Shown here: positions 1 through 12,310 of the stretch, one piece after another | Position numbering within the stretch: the first letter of the stretch is position 1 | Layout of the letters: each line of letters begins with the position of its first letter | Source of the DNA: Megalobrama amblycephala | Lineage: Eukaryota; Chordata; Actinopteri; Cypriniformes; Xenocyprididae | NCBI RefSeq assembly: GCF_018812025.1 | Contig: NC_063061.1 | Coordinates: forward strand, 39,414,174 to 39,478,173 | Direction of reading: 5' to 3' | Length of the DNA: 64,000 nucleotides | The notes under the pieces: generated by a model | Seen by the model: the letters and a program-made list of their open reading frames with translations, nothing else | The model's database searches: none | What the model was told of the DNA's origin: nothing | Made by a program: the position numbers and the translations under genes

Positions 1-254
1 ATCAGTCATATTATTGATCCAAATTCAATTATGATGATGTTTCTCTAATTGCTTTATCTTCTGCACAGATATAAATGAACATGATTCAGAAGGAATGTAG
101 AACGATTCTGATTCAGATCCTTCAGATCATTTTTGCTCATGGAAATTTTAGAGCCAATAAGCTGAGCCGTAAATGTCATGTGACTGATGACATCACATTG
201 GCTTCACCAATCAGACACTGAGAAAACATCTTTTATCTAGAACATCAGGAGATA
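1..254. other. No gene recognised
   Basis: AT-rich sequence without splice-flanked open frames or a repeat I can identify. Confidence 0.4.
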
Positions 255-680
255 TTAAAGGGTTAGTTCACACAAAAATGAAATTTCTGTCATTAATTAC
301 TCGTTCCACACCCGTAAGACATTCGTTCATCTTCAGAACGCAAATTAAGATATTTTTGATGAAATCCGAGAGATTCGTCCATAGACAGCAATATAATCAA
401 CACTTTCAAGGTCCAGAAAGGAACTAAAGACATCATTAAAACAGTCATGTGACTGCAGTGGATCAACTTTAATGTTATGAAGAGACGAGAATACTTTTTG
501 TGTGCAAAAACAAAACAAAAATAACGACTTTATTCAACAATCTCTTCTCTTCTGTGTCATTCTCATATGTTGTTTACATCCAGCGCTTCCAGGTTCTACG
601 TCAGAACGCCGACTCATTATTGGCCAGCTTCATCATGCTGATCACGTGACCAGCTTTAACCAATAATCACAGACTAAATA
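255..680. mobile_element. Truncated TTAA-flanked MITE (same family as 18649..19250)
   Basis: The left end TTAA-AGGGTTAGTTCA and the following roughly 350 bases match the element at 18649..19250 with few differences, including CACACCCGTAAGAC and TCAAGGTCCAGAAAGG. The right terminal repeat is missing. Confidence 0.7.
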
Positions 681-1504
681 GTTTTAATAGTCATGAGGGC
701 CTCTCTAAATGTTCCCATAGTGCCGTTATGTCTTTGGCATTGTGTACTACTATGAATATTTTATAATTGTTGCATTAAAAATAGGATAATAATAAAAAAA
801 TGAAAATGATTGTTGGCACAGTAACAAATTGCTGTTTGTAAGTTGCTTTAAAAGCGTCTGCTAAATGCATAAATGTAAATATTTTCTCATTTCTGAAGAC
901 AAATGCACGCAAACTATCACTAATAAACACGCACACAGGGCGGTGAAGGGAAAGAAGCGTCTGGCATCTGCTGCGCGCGCGTTATTGTGGATTCCGGTCG
1001 CAGCGGGCCGAAGCGGCAGCGGTTCACGAGGAGATGCTGGCAGCTATGCAAATGCAGCCGTGTAGCCGTCAGGAAGCAGATTACTTTCCCTGCATTTACT
1101 ATTCATATATTTGCAAGGTGACTCACTTCAGACAAAGCAGGTGATCAAGAGAGAGAGAGAGAGAGACGCAGCGCATTCATAAGCCCTGCGAATGTTGCGC
1201 TCTACAATCACACGCGGCACATTTGATATGTTCACTGTCAGCAAACCTGCTTTAATCCATTTCACTGTCAGTGTCTGAAAATACCACCAGCAGAAAGAGA
1301 AACATGGTGAATTTACTTCAGTCAGAGCAACATAAATCACTGAAATGACGTGCGATCAATGACACCGATGCTGGACATCAACAGATTCATCACATATTCT
1401 GATCACATGACTGATTTAATGACAAACTGTGAACAGATGCACTGCGCACAAACACACTGTATTCACTGGAAATGTATTCAATATTGATCAGACGCTTCAG
1501 GACA
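681..1504. other. No gene; CpG-rich patch and retroelement tail
   Basis: At 845..886 a phrase GCTTTAAAAGCGTCTGCTAA is the common 3'-tail motif of fish LINE/SINE copies; a reverse-strand copy is at 42405..42420. A non-repetitive CpG-rich patch at about 945..1070 has an octamer-like ATGCAAAT and could be regulatory. A short (GA)n lies near 1150. Confidence 0.35.
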
Positions 1505-2241
1505 TGCAGAACGAGACCTTCAACGACTTCCTAGGTTGTCTATGAAAGCCTGTAGACTGATTTTTATGTGAAGGACTCGGGGCGGTTTTGCCGGGAAAAT
1601 CAAAAGGAAGTGACGGTCACGCGCGCTCCCGAGAGCCTCTCTTCTTGCAAAGAAAAGCGATTACTTCAAACTAGTCTGACATAGTCAGATCCATTCTATC
1701 GTCTCAAATATACTTTATCAAACGATCTGTTGATATGATGAGGTGCTGCAAACATCCACATGGCTACGATCAGATGCTTTCTCACCGCTGTCATTTTTGT
1801 TGTGTTTATTTTGTTATTGAGAGGAAAACGCGCAGCACATATTCTCATATTCATATAACCGTCGCACTCAGCAGTGTCATGGTGTTTTTTATAAACACCT
1901 CCACCGCCTTCGTTCCGTAAGTAGAATAGGGAAAGTTTAGGACATTCAGCATAAGCGTTTTGAAGAATGCTCAAATGGGAAATATGTTCAAGGCGATATT
2001 TTGTGTTTATAAAGCATATACAGTTTTATTTTTTTCGAAAATGACTGATCGTTTCGCTAGATAAGACTCTTATTCCTCGTCTGGTATCGTTTAAAGCTCT
2101 TTGAAGCTGCACTGAAACTGTAATTTTGACCTGAGTAAATTATCAGGAAAAGCACACGCAGTAAGTTGCTGCTGCAGTTCACTTAACGGCCACCAGTGTC
2201 GCTAATAACAAGGTTTCTGAATTCTACATACAGCCCCTTTA
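1505..2241. mobile_element. Fragment of a foldback DNA element
   Basis: The right part (about 1900..2140, with CGTTCCGTAAGTAGAATA and GACTCTTATTCCTCGTCT) matches one arm of the palindromic element at 44350..45111. The opposite arm is absent, so this is a half or rearranged copy. It ends with GCCACCAGTGTCGCTAAT then CAGCCCCTTTAA. Confidence 0.6.
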
Positions 2242-2980
2242 ACAATAATAACCCTGGTCAGCACTCAGAAACACTAGTGTACTGCATAGTACACACTATT
2301 TGCCTACTCAAACAAAATAGTGTGAAATAGTATGCAGTATGTGACAATAAACAGTTCAACGTGATGTTATAATGTTTCATGAATCCTGTTCAGTTATCAT
2401 CAAGGAAATTAATATGTTGCACTTTTAATTTATTTTTGTGCAAAAATATCTTTTGGACAAAAACCTTTGATTCATCCATCATCACACTGGAATTGGACGT
2501 TGAGCACACTGCATTGTGGGATACAGTATCTCATGCACAATATGCAGAATGTGTAGTACACATACTGCGGAAATGCAAAGAGAAGTGTGCTAGAGCTGAT
2601 CTGAAGACTGAAGATGAATGATGGGAAATCAGGGTCATTCATGAACATCCACTGAATGATTTGTAGATCAGGATCAAGGACACATTCGGCGGGATTTGAT
2701 TCACTGACCTCCAGCTCTAATGAAGACTGATGCAGTGAAGGACAGTGAATTCACCTGATCATCAGGAAAAGATATTGAGCTTTTATAAGTTTGATTAACT
2801 TGAACAGACTGGCATTCAATTCAGTTTATTTACAGACTCATTTAAAGGAACAGTTTATCGCTGATTGCTCATGTAACGTGAGTTTAATTACACTGATGTC
2901 CTTAAAAGTTTAATTTAATAATTTAATAATGTATTTAAAGGCAAATCTGCAGTGTGAAAACTCGAAACAATATTAAAGAT
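2242..2980. other. No gene recognised
   Basis: Moderately repetitive AT-rich sequence. TAGTGTACTGCATAGTACAC and GCATTGTGGGATACAGTAT resemble dispersed fish repeats. No supported exon. Confidence 0.35.
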
Positions 2981-4168
2981 TGCTACGGTGTTCTGGGTGG
3001 TCTCTAGGGTGTTGCTAGGAAGTTGTTCTGGTGTTCTGATACATTTGGCTGGTTTCTAGGGTGTTGCTAGGCAGCTGATGTGGTGGTCTAACATTACTAG
3101 GTGGCTGCTACAGTGTTTTGGCCGGTTTCTAGGGTGTTGCTAGGCAGCTGATGTGGTGTTCTTAACAATTCTAAGTGGCTGCTAGAGTGTTTTGGCCGAT
3201 TTTTAGGGTGTTGCTAGATAGTTGATGTCGTGTTCTAACATTACTAGGTGGTTGCTATGGTGTTTTGTCCAGTTTCTAGGGTGTTGCTAGACAGTTGATG
3301 TGGTGTTCTAACATTACTAGGTGGTTGCTAGGGTGTTTTGTCTGGTTTCTAGGGTGTTGCTAGACAGTTGATATGGTGTTCTAACATTACTAGGTGGTTG
3401 CTAGGGTGTTTTGTCTGGTTTCTAGGGTGTTGCTAGACAGTTGATATGGTGTTCTAACATTACTAGGTGGCTGCTAGTGTGTTTTGTCCTGTTTCTAGGG
3501 TGTTGCTAGGCAGTTGATGTGGTGTTCTAACATTACTAGGTGGTTGCTATGGTGTTTTGTCCAGTTTCTAGGGTGTTGCTAGGCAGCTGATGTGGTGTTC
3601 TTAACCATTCTAAGTGGCTGCTAGAGTGTTTTGGCCAATTTTTAGGGTGTTGCTAGATAGTTGATGTCGTGTTCTAACATTACTAGGTGGCTGCTAGGGT
3701 GTTTTGGCCGGTTTCTAGGGTGTTGCTAGGCAGTTGATGAGGTGTTCTAACAATTCTAAGTGGCTGCTAGAGTGTTTTGGCTGGATTTTAGGGTGTTGCT
3801 AGACAGTTGATGTGGTGTTCTAACATTACTAGGTGGCTGCTTTGGTGTTTTGTCCAGTTTCTAGGGTGTAGCTAGACAGGTGATGTGGTGTTCTAACATT
3901 ACTAGGTGGTTGCTAGGGTGTTTTGTCTGGTTTCTAGGGTGTTGCTAGGAAGTTGATGTGGTGTTCTAACAATTCTAAGTGGCTGCTAGAGTGTTTTGGC
4001 TGGATTTTAGGGTGTTGCTAGACAGTTGATGTGGTGTTCTAACATTACTAGGTGATTGCTAGGGTGTTTTGTCCGGTTTCTAGGGTGTTGCTAGACAGTT
4101 GATGTAGTGTTCTAACATTACTAGGTGGTTGCTATGGTGTTTTGTCCAGTTTCTAGGGTGTTGTTAGT
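2981..4168. repeat. Minisatellite, about 73-bp unit
   Basis: Roughly 16 tandem copies of a unit built from TTTCTAGGGTGTTGCTAG, CAGTTGATGTGGTGTTCTAA and CATTACTAGGTGGTTGCTAG. Units are diverged by scattered substitutions and a few indels. It shares its core GTTGCTAGGGTGTT with the arrays at 6255, 12437 and 14705. Confidence 0.95.
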
Positions 4169-4348
4169 TGATGTTTCATCAGTTTCATCTTTTATCTTTC
4201 GTGGAAGAGAGAGAATGTCATGCAAGATTTATAACAACATGAAGGTGAGGAAATTAGTTATTTTTAATTAAAATAAAAAATTTTACAATTTAATTAAAAG
4301 TAACACATTTTATATGGTTATAATAACCCTGATCTAAAGTTCTCAAAG

Positions 4349-4616
4349 TACACTAAAAATAAAGGTTCTTTATTGGCATTGATGTTTCCATGAAGAACCT
4401 TTAACATCCGTGGAACCTTTCTATTAGACAAAAGGTTCTTTATAGTGGGGAAAAATGGTTCTTTAGTTTACATTATTAAAATGTTCTTCACAGAAAGAAA
4501 AAAATAGGTTCTTTTAAAGAACTCTTCCATTAAAAGTTCTCTGGGGAACCAAAAACGGTTCTTGTATGGCATTGCTGCAAAAAAAACCCATCCGAGCCTT
4601 TATTTTTAAGAGTGTA
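4349..4616. mobile_element. MITE with TACACT..AAAAATAAAGG terminal repeats
   Basis: The left end ACACTAAAAATAAAGGTTCT and the right end CTTTATTTTTAAGAGTGT are inverted copies, flanked by TA. The interior is rich in AAAGGTTCTTTA blocks. A relative is interrupted by a hAT element at 23163..24990. Confidence 0.7.
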
Positions 4617-6254
4617 TCTGAGCAAAACATCAGGCAAACACTGGAAAAATATTAAACTGACCTGAAAAATGGAGACAAGGAGAAGTTTGTGGTCTAATAT
4701 GAGGTTTTGAGAGAAAGGACTGTGTGTCAGCAGAACGTGTCTGTCCCAGAGTGCACTGCAGGAACGCTGATGTCAGCACTTCTCGCTGTAGTCTCAGTGT
4801 CCGAGGACAGCAGACGCCAATCAAACATACAAATAAAGAAGTCAAACTGATGAACAGCCTGTGAGCGGATCAGACAGAAATAAGTGATCAAGTGTGTTTG
4901 ACTGCTGTCAGGTTAGTTACGTTTCTCTAAACACACTCAGAAGTCAGAATGGTGAATCGTAGAGAGGGATGATCCCAGTGGGCTGCAGATGAAGGATGAC
5001 AACACTACAAGAACCGCAGTGTTTGTTTCTTCCACAGCGTCTTCACAACCGATATTACTAAACAAGTCACAAAGGAATCAGCTTTTTTGTACATGTAATG
5101 AGGATTTGTTTGTTTGTCTTTATGAATTAGTCCTGAAGAGCAAAACCACAAATATGGCTGTTCTGATGCAATTTGTATAAACTCTAATCAGCATAACGGA
5201 GTAAACAATCTCAAAAGAGACGCACTGGAGATTTCACTTACTTTTTGCTTATTTATTATTCCATTTTAATTAATCAGAGGGATGTGCAGGACTATGCATG
5301 GCAAAGAAAAAGAAAAGGGAAAAGTTTTTCTCATTTTTTTCTTGCACAAATATCTAAACATTCTTAAATCAAGACAAATTTACTAGCGAAGCTAGATTTT
5401 ACAGTGCTCAGATTTTGCCGTGTAGTTTTAATGGAAGCTCTCCGGGAAAAGAAAATGTTAGACTGGAAGTTTCAGACCACGCTGAAAGCTAAAATCTCTT
5501 TGAAATGACTGTTTTTGTGTCAAACGCAATGCTTCACACATCTTACATGAGAAAGAGAAGCACAGACCTCAGACGTGAACTCTGCTGCAGGTTAATGGAG
5601 AGTCTGAAAAGCGGCTCCGACTCCAACAGGTGGATGATGATGTCGGTTGCAAATGATTTCCTGCTTGACTGTGGCTTGATGAACATGATTGCCTCATATT
5701 TCCTGCATTCAATCACACACACAAGGACACAGCCGCAGAATCATGTCAAATTTCACTGTGATGAAATGATTTCAGGTGGTGTCTGCATGAACGCTGATTC
5801 TCTGTTTTTAGGATCATATTACAGGTGAGATCGGAGGAGACGTGCGGCACGGCTCTTGATTTGGGCCTCATTTCTGTTCCCTTCGCAGGTGACAACATTC
5901 TGCCAATTAGAGGCACTAATTACAGCCGGCGTGTCATCTGAGATTAACATCAGAGCGTCACACGGGGAGAGACTCCTCTGAAGTGATGGAGAGGATAGAA
6001 AAGTCAAAGAGAAGGTTTAACCGAGAGAACACAGACTGACATCCGCATGCTTTAACTGTTCCACCAGAGCGGCGCTGGACGGACACTGAATAGTAAAACA
6101 GCCATCATCACTGGAATATTCATTCATTTCAACAAGAATCATGAACTAGATATGGACAAACAAATGCTGATGAAAGTTCAGAGAAAGTTTAAAAAACGTC
6201 TAAACGGCTTTGAAGTCTGAGCACCTGAGCAGATGAGGAGCCATTTAAGGCATG
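4617..6254. other. No confident gene; possible regulatory DNA
   Basis: A 108-codon open frame at 5505..5828 ends next to a good donor (TTACAG before GTGAGATC), and a strong acceptor (GTTCCCTTCGCAG) follows 66 bases later, but the spliced frame stops at once. The DNA at 5640..5720 and 5890..5960 (with TAATTA sites) is non-repetitive and could be conserved non-coding sequence. A short dispersed hAT-type repeat is at 5340..5410. Confidence 0.3.
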
Positions 6255-8078
6255 TAGGCATTGTTAGAGGGTTGTTAGGGTGTTGCTCTGGTGTGCTAAC
6301 ATTACTAGGTGGTTGCTAAGGTGTTGCTAGGAAGTTGTTCAGGTGTTCTGACATCGCTTGGTGGATGCTAGGGCGTTCTGGCTGGTTTCTAGGGTGTTGC
6401 TAGGACGTTGCTCTGGTGTTCCGAAATTACTAGTTGGTTGCTAGGGTGTTGCTAGGAAGTTGATCAGGTGTTCTGACATCGCTTGGTGGATGCTAGGATG
6501 TTCTGGCTGGTCTCTAGGATGTTGCTAGGAAGTTGCTGTGGTGTTCAAACATTTCTAACTGGTTTCTAGGGTGTTGCTAGGCAGTTTTTCTGGTGTTCCG
6601 ACACTGCTAGGTGGTTGCTAGGGTGTTGCTAGGAAGTTGCTCTGGTGTTCTGAAATTACTAGTTGGTTGCTAGGGTGTTGCTAGGAAGTTGATCAGGTGT
6701 TCTGACATCGCTTGGTAGATGCTAGGATGTTCTGGCTGGTTTCTAGGAAGTTGCTGTGGTGTTCTGACATTTCTAACTGGTTTCTAGGGTGTTGCTAAGC
6801 AGTTTTTCTGGTGTTCCAACACTGCTAGGTGGTTGCTAAGGTGTTGCTAGGAAGTTGTTCAGGTGTTCTGACATCGCTTGGTGGATGCTAGGGCGTTCTG
6901 GCTGGTTTCTAGGGTGTTGCTAGGACGTTGCTCTGGTGTTCCGAAATTACTAGTTGTTGCTAGGGTGTTGCTAGGAAGTTGATCAGGTGTTCTGACATCG
7001 CTTGGTGGATGCTAGGATGTTCTGGCTGGTTTCTAGGATGTTGCTAGGAAGTTGCTGTGGTGTTCAGACATTTCTAACTGGTTTCTAGGGTGTTGCTAGG
7101 CAGTTTTTCTGGTGTTCCGACACTGCTAGGTGGTTGCTAGGGTGTTCTGAAATTAGTAGTTGGTTGCTAGGGTGTTGCTAGGAAGTTGTTCAGGTGTTCT
7201 GACATCGCTTGGTAGATGCTAGGATGTTCTGGCTGGTTTCTAGGATGTTGCTAGGAAGTTGCTGTGGTGTTCTGACATTTCTAACTGGTTTCTAGGGTGT
7301 TGCTAAGCAGTTTTTCTGGTGTTCCAACACTGCTAGGTGGTTGCTAAGGTGTTGCTAGGAAGTTGTTCAGGTGTTCTGACATCGCTTGGTGGATGCTAGG
7401 GCGTTCTGGCTGGTTTCTAGGGTGTTGCTAGGACGTTGCTCTGGTGTTCCGAAATTACTAGTTGTTGCTAGGGTGTTGCTAGGAAGTTGATCAGGTGTTC
7501 TGACATCGCTTGGTGGATGCTAGGATGTTCTGGCTGGTTTCTAGGATGTTGCTAGGAAGTTGCTGTGGTGTTCAGACATTTCTAACTGGTTTCTAGGGTG
7601 TTGCTAGGCAGTTTTTCTGGTGTTCCGACACTGCTAGGTGGTTGCTAGGGTGTTCTGAAATTAGTAGTTGGTTGCTAGGGTGTTGCTAGGAAGTTGTTCA
7701 GGTGTTCTGACATCGGTTGGTGAATACTAGGGTGTTCTAGCTGGTTTCTGGGGTGTTGCTAGGACGTTGCTATGTTGTTCTGACATTTCTAACTGGTTGC
7801 TAGGGTGTTGCCAGGAAGTTGTTCTGAAATTGCTAGGTGGTTGCTAAGGTCTTTTGGCTGGTTTCTAGGGTGTTGCAGGTGATGTGGTGTTCTTACATTA
7901 CTAGGTAGTTACTATGGTGTACCGGCTGGTTTCTAGGGCATTTCTAGGCAGTTACTCTGGAGTTCTGACATTGCTAGGTGTTGCTAAGGCATTTTGGCTG
8001 GTTTCTAGGGTGTTGTTAGGCAGTTGATGTGGTGTTCTAACATTACTATGTGGTTGCTAGTGTGTTTTGGCTGGTTTT
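6255..8078. repeat. Minisatellite with higher-order structure
   Basis: Tandem units of about 65-75 bp around GTTGCTAGGAAGTTG, GGTGTTCTGACATCGCTTGG and GATGCTAGG. Units are organised into a higher-order repeat: 6743..7207 and 7251..7715 are identical base for base at an offset of 508. Confidence 0.95.
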
Positions 8079-9603
8079 TAACAGGAGCTTCATTCTAATT
8101 AACGCCCAGCTCAATATCTCACTCTATAAATAAATACAGACCCCAGGTCTCTGCTGAACTGTTTGAGTAAAGAGGAAATAATAAACTCGCCATCATCTCT
8201 CTGTCTGAATGCAGAACATCAGCTGTCCAGAATGTTAAATCTCAACAATAACTGCACAGCACTGACGTTAACATTCAACACCAGATCTCATGTCAAGACT
8301 TTACTAAGAAAATACAAATCTAAAGTTCACTACACTTTAAAACAGACTGTCTGTTCTTGCTAGAATAAGCTATAAAATATAAAAATATGACACGGTTTAG
8401 TTTTAACTCTATGTGATTGTGTCTGACATAAAATCTGTTTTAAAAAAAGTTTTGCTGTTATGAAAATGTTATTACTGTATATTCTCAGAATGTTTTTTTT
8501 TTTTCTTGGTGGGAACATTCCATTTTATCATTCTTTAAACATAACGTTACGTTAAGTAGTAACATTTAAAAATGTTAGACGAACGTCCAACTAAAACATT
8601 TCAGAAAAAAAAACCGCTCCATGATCATTGTATAAAAAACATTATTAAAAAGCAGATAACTTTGAACAAACATTACTGGAAGAACGTTTGTTCATAACAT
8701 TGAGAAAACCTTGCCAGAACGTTCCCTGTTAGTGGCGATTATACACACACAACACAAACACGCCTCTTCTGACCCATTAAATGACTGATAAATCAGATCA
8801 CTGATACAGAATTGTTTAAATGAGCAGAACACATCATGTAAACTATGACCTTTGAACTCTAGGTCCCTTTGACCTTCAGATCATCAGACCCTCCGCGCGT
8901 CATCCAGACTCGTTTGACAGTGCTGATAACACAAGACCCTTTATGCTCCTTCACAAGCACCAGCTAATGACCCACAATCCTCCAGCAGCAGTTTCTGCAC
9001 TTATATCCGTTATCTGTTAATGACTGAACGTATCACGCCAGAATTTCATTATTCGGGAAAAAGCGCCCAAGGAGAGAGAGAGAGGGCTGATTGGAAGCAT
9101 TTCTGGAGTCTTCTGACAGGACGCTGAGGACAAACTCCCACTGTGAGACGTCTCTCTTCTCAGGCAAATCTCATGCCAATGTCACATCAGGAAATCAAAC
9201 GGCAGAACAAAGGAGGAACGGCGCATAACTCATTATCTGTCAGATACACTACATACTGCATATATACAGAAAGAAAGAGAGATAATAAACACATATGAAC
9301 ACTATAGCAGTGAGATGTTTGGACACACTGGACCGAATTCATGAGCTTCTGCTGATATGACTGAACATTAGTTGTACAGACAAATAGTTTCTTTCAAATT
9401 CATGAATAGATTCATTAATATTCAGAATGAAACTTTGGAATACTAAAGTAATTTCTTAGAAAAGTTCAGTGAATAATGATTAGATGTTACTCATTCAGGT
9501 CACTTATATGTAAATAATTGTTTCTACACCAATTTTTTTAGTGTACAGATTCAAAAACTCATTGGGATATATTGATGAATCCTAATTTGTTTGTAACGTT
9601 CAT
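8079..9603. other. No gene; MITE fragment and possible regulatory patch
   Basis: 8510..8735 is a partial CCAGCTAACA-family MITE (CAGAACGTTCCCTGTTAG at its end). 8930..9240 is non-repetitive, G/C-richer DNA with a GA run, and is a candidate conserved non-coding element. No exon is supported. Confidence 0.35.
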
Positions 9604-10238
9604 TGTCATGATCACTAGTGAGAGTGCCCGAATCAGCCACTAGAGGGCACTCCATCCCGGACTCTTGTTTTCACCCCTTGGACTACATTACCCATAACAC
9701 ACTTCCCGGACTCATTATCCCATATTTATACTCAGTTGTTTCTGCTTTGGTTATGGTGTTTTCATGTATGGTTTCCCGGTTCTCTGTTTTGGTTTTTGGT
9801 TTTCATGTTTTGTGTTTTTTTGTATGGACTGCCTTTATGGATTCTGACCCTTGCCTGTCTGTAGATTACGTTTCTGGATTTCCCCAATAAAATGCTGCAA
9901 ATGGATCTTGTTTCCTGGACTTTGTGATTTCCGTGACAGACCTCAAAGGAGCGGCTACCAGACGCTCCACCAGACAAACAAACACGAAACATGAAAACCA
10001 AAAACCAAAACGGAGAACCGGGAAACCATACATGAAAACACCATAACCAAAGCAGAAACAACTGAGTATAAATAGACAGACACTAATGAGGAAACACAAA
10101 ACAGCTGGGTGCAATGAAATGGGATAATGAGTCCGGGAAGTGTGTTATGGGTAATGTAGTCCAAGGGGTGAAAACAAGAGTCCGGGATGGAGTGCCCTCT
10201 AGTGGCTGATTCGGGCACTCTCACTAGTGATCATGACA
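9604..10238. mobile_element. Inverted pair of LTR-like sequences
   Basis: 9604..9938 begins TGTCATGATC and ends CCGTGACA (TGTCA/TGACA ends), with a TATA-like TATTTATA near 9725 and AATAAA at 9886, as in a solo LTR. 9939..10238 is a second copy in the opposite orientation, lacking its 3' part but carrying about 40 extra bases near 10075..10115. Both ends of the whole block are therefore inverted copies of TGTCATGATCACTAGTGAGA. Confidence 0.65.
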
Positions 10239-12310
10239 GTTCGTATGCAGATTTCACACACAAATTCACAAGTAGGCTACACGTAGTTAGTGATTGAGAC
10301 CAACACAATTTCACTCGTAACTATTTTACATTTTGGCAAACTGGATTTGTACATTGTCATTCGTACATTTTTGTACCATCTGTTACGTCCCAGCGATGGC
10401 TATTTAAAAAAAAATAAAATAAAAATCGCACGTTTTCGTAGAATTCACATCACACACATTCATTCGATATCAGTGCCTGATATTGGGTATGCTTACTTTT
10501 TTCTAAAAATCGCACATTTTCATACAATTCCCATTGTGCAAATTCATACATTATCGCCATCTTATAAAACAGTTGTTCTCCAGTGATATTGGGTTATAGA
10601 TTATACACATATAGAAGTGAATGAGCAGCAGTTTGTCTGCATGCTTCAGCGAGTGATTGTGATGTTTCTGCTGCCGGTTCATGAGAAATCCTGTCGAAAT
10701 GCAGATCCATAATAATTTCATCAGCCGACCGTCGTCCCCCATCCTGTGATTTCTGATCCATCTATGAATATGAGGTGTGTTAGATACCTTCATGAAGAGC
10801 TTCTTTCAGTCAATATTCTCCTAAAGCCGCTCTGAGACTCCCGACTGATTCATTCTCAGCACTGAATACAAAAATCATTTCAAATAACACACAACAGAAC
10901 ATGAACAAACGGATCACGACTCACAGATCAAATCCTCAAATCTCTCTCCATCATTAAACACAGACTGATGTAGGAACACATGTACATGAAGCTCAAAATA
11001 ATCACTGTGTAGAAATCATTTCAGAAACTTTACAGCTGTTTGACACTTATGCAAGTGTTGGGGTCAGAAAACTAAACTAGAGAAACAAGATTATTTTTAT
11101 GACCCCATTGGCAAATATTCTTGTTTTAAACAACAAGAAGATATTTCATTAAACAACACTTAATATCGTCAATCATTGCTTCTCCAGTGAATGTTTGGAT
11201 ATTTCTACTGGAAAACAAGACAAAAATATCATTTTTTTTCAAGTTGCCTCTGTTCACTTTCATTATACGGAGCAGCTTGAGCATTCTGATAAACATTTAT
11301 TCATGTTTCTCTTCTGCGTGACAAAGAATGATAATAATAAGGAACAGTGAATCATTGAGATGCACTGGATCAGTCGGGCTGGTAAACACAGACTCTCATG
11401 TCGATGGTGTCAGCACTTCTATGGAAGTTATAATCATCACACGCTCCTGCGTCACCGTCAAAAACAAGATCATGTTTCCAAAACAGAAGCTCATCAGATC
11501 CACAGAATTTGCTCTGTTCTCCTCACGCAGCTCTTTGTTTTCGAGATGAAACATCGGCGAAGTTTTATCGGCTATTAATCGTCTGTCTTGGAGCGTCTGG
11601 CTTGACCTTCAGTACGTAATGAAGTGCGCTAATATCCGGCTCTAACGTGAGGAAAATAACCATGGCTGACTGCTTCCCTCGCTTTTCATAATCTCGTCCT
11701 AAATGACGGTTGCCTTGAATGTGTCCGAGAGCAGCATCATAATCATAACCTACGGGAGAGATTTTACACGTGTACATAAACAGCCGGTTGAGTTGGTTAC
11801 TTCATCTCCTTCAGCCTTTGAATCTGAACACAGTTCCAAATCAAACGTTTTGAGTACACTGTTCATTACCAGATAACTTTCTATTAATGTTACTGGAAGA
11901 ACGTTTGTTGATAACTTTGAGAGCACCATCTGAGAACAGTTTTCTTCCATTTATCCAGATGTAAAAGCAACAAAATTTGCATGCAGGACTGCTGAACCAA
12001 TCAGAGACAGATGAAACGTGATAGAGATGAATCACTGACATATAACCTGAAAAACAGTTTTAGCCATATTTGAGCTTTGGTGATTTTACACTCTTCATTG
12101 AAACATAAGCTTGACAAACATTTCTGTCCTTCCACAGTAGAGCAGATAAATTTAGACTTGCAATATTGTAAACAGCTGCAGAGATCCCCATCAAATACAG
12201 CAACATGCTCATGGTTGGACGGAAACCATGTGAGGTGAAATTGCCTCAGGATCACATGCTCTTCAAACAAGAATCCACTTCCTTCCTGCTATTCTTCACC
12301 TGCCACCCTG
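10239..12310. other. No gene; dispersed repeats and a candidate regulatory patch
   Basis: 10320..10570 is a diverged repeat with AAAATCGCAC and TTTTCGTA phrases. 11040..11240 is a copy of a dispersed repeat also seen at 17230..17390, 60870..61030, 61330..61420 and 63650..63840. 11540..11770 is non-repetitive, CpG-containing DNA, candidate conserved non-coding. 11850..11945 is a CCAGCTAACA-family MITE fragment. Confidence 0.35.

Noticed and set aside
5505..5890. Frame ending at a strong donor with a 66-bp GT-AG intron candidate
   Set aside because: The frame ends in the same stop whether spliced or not, and no partner coding exon is apparent.
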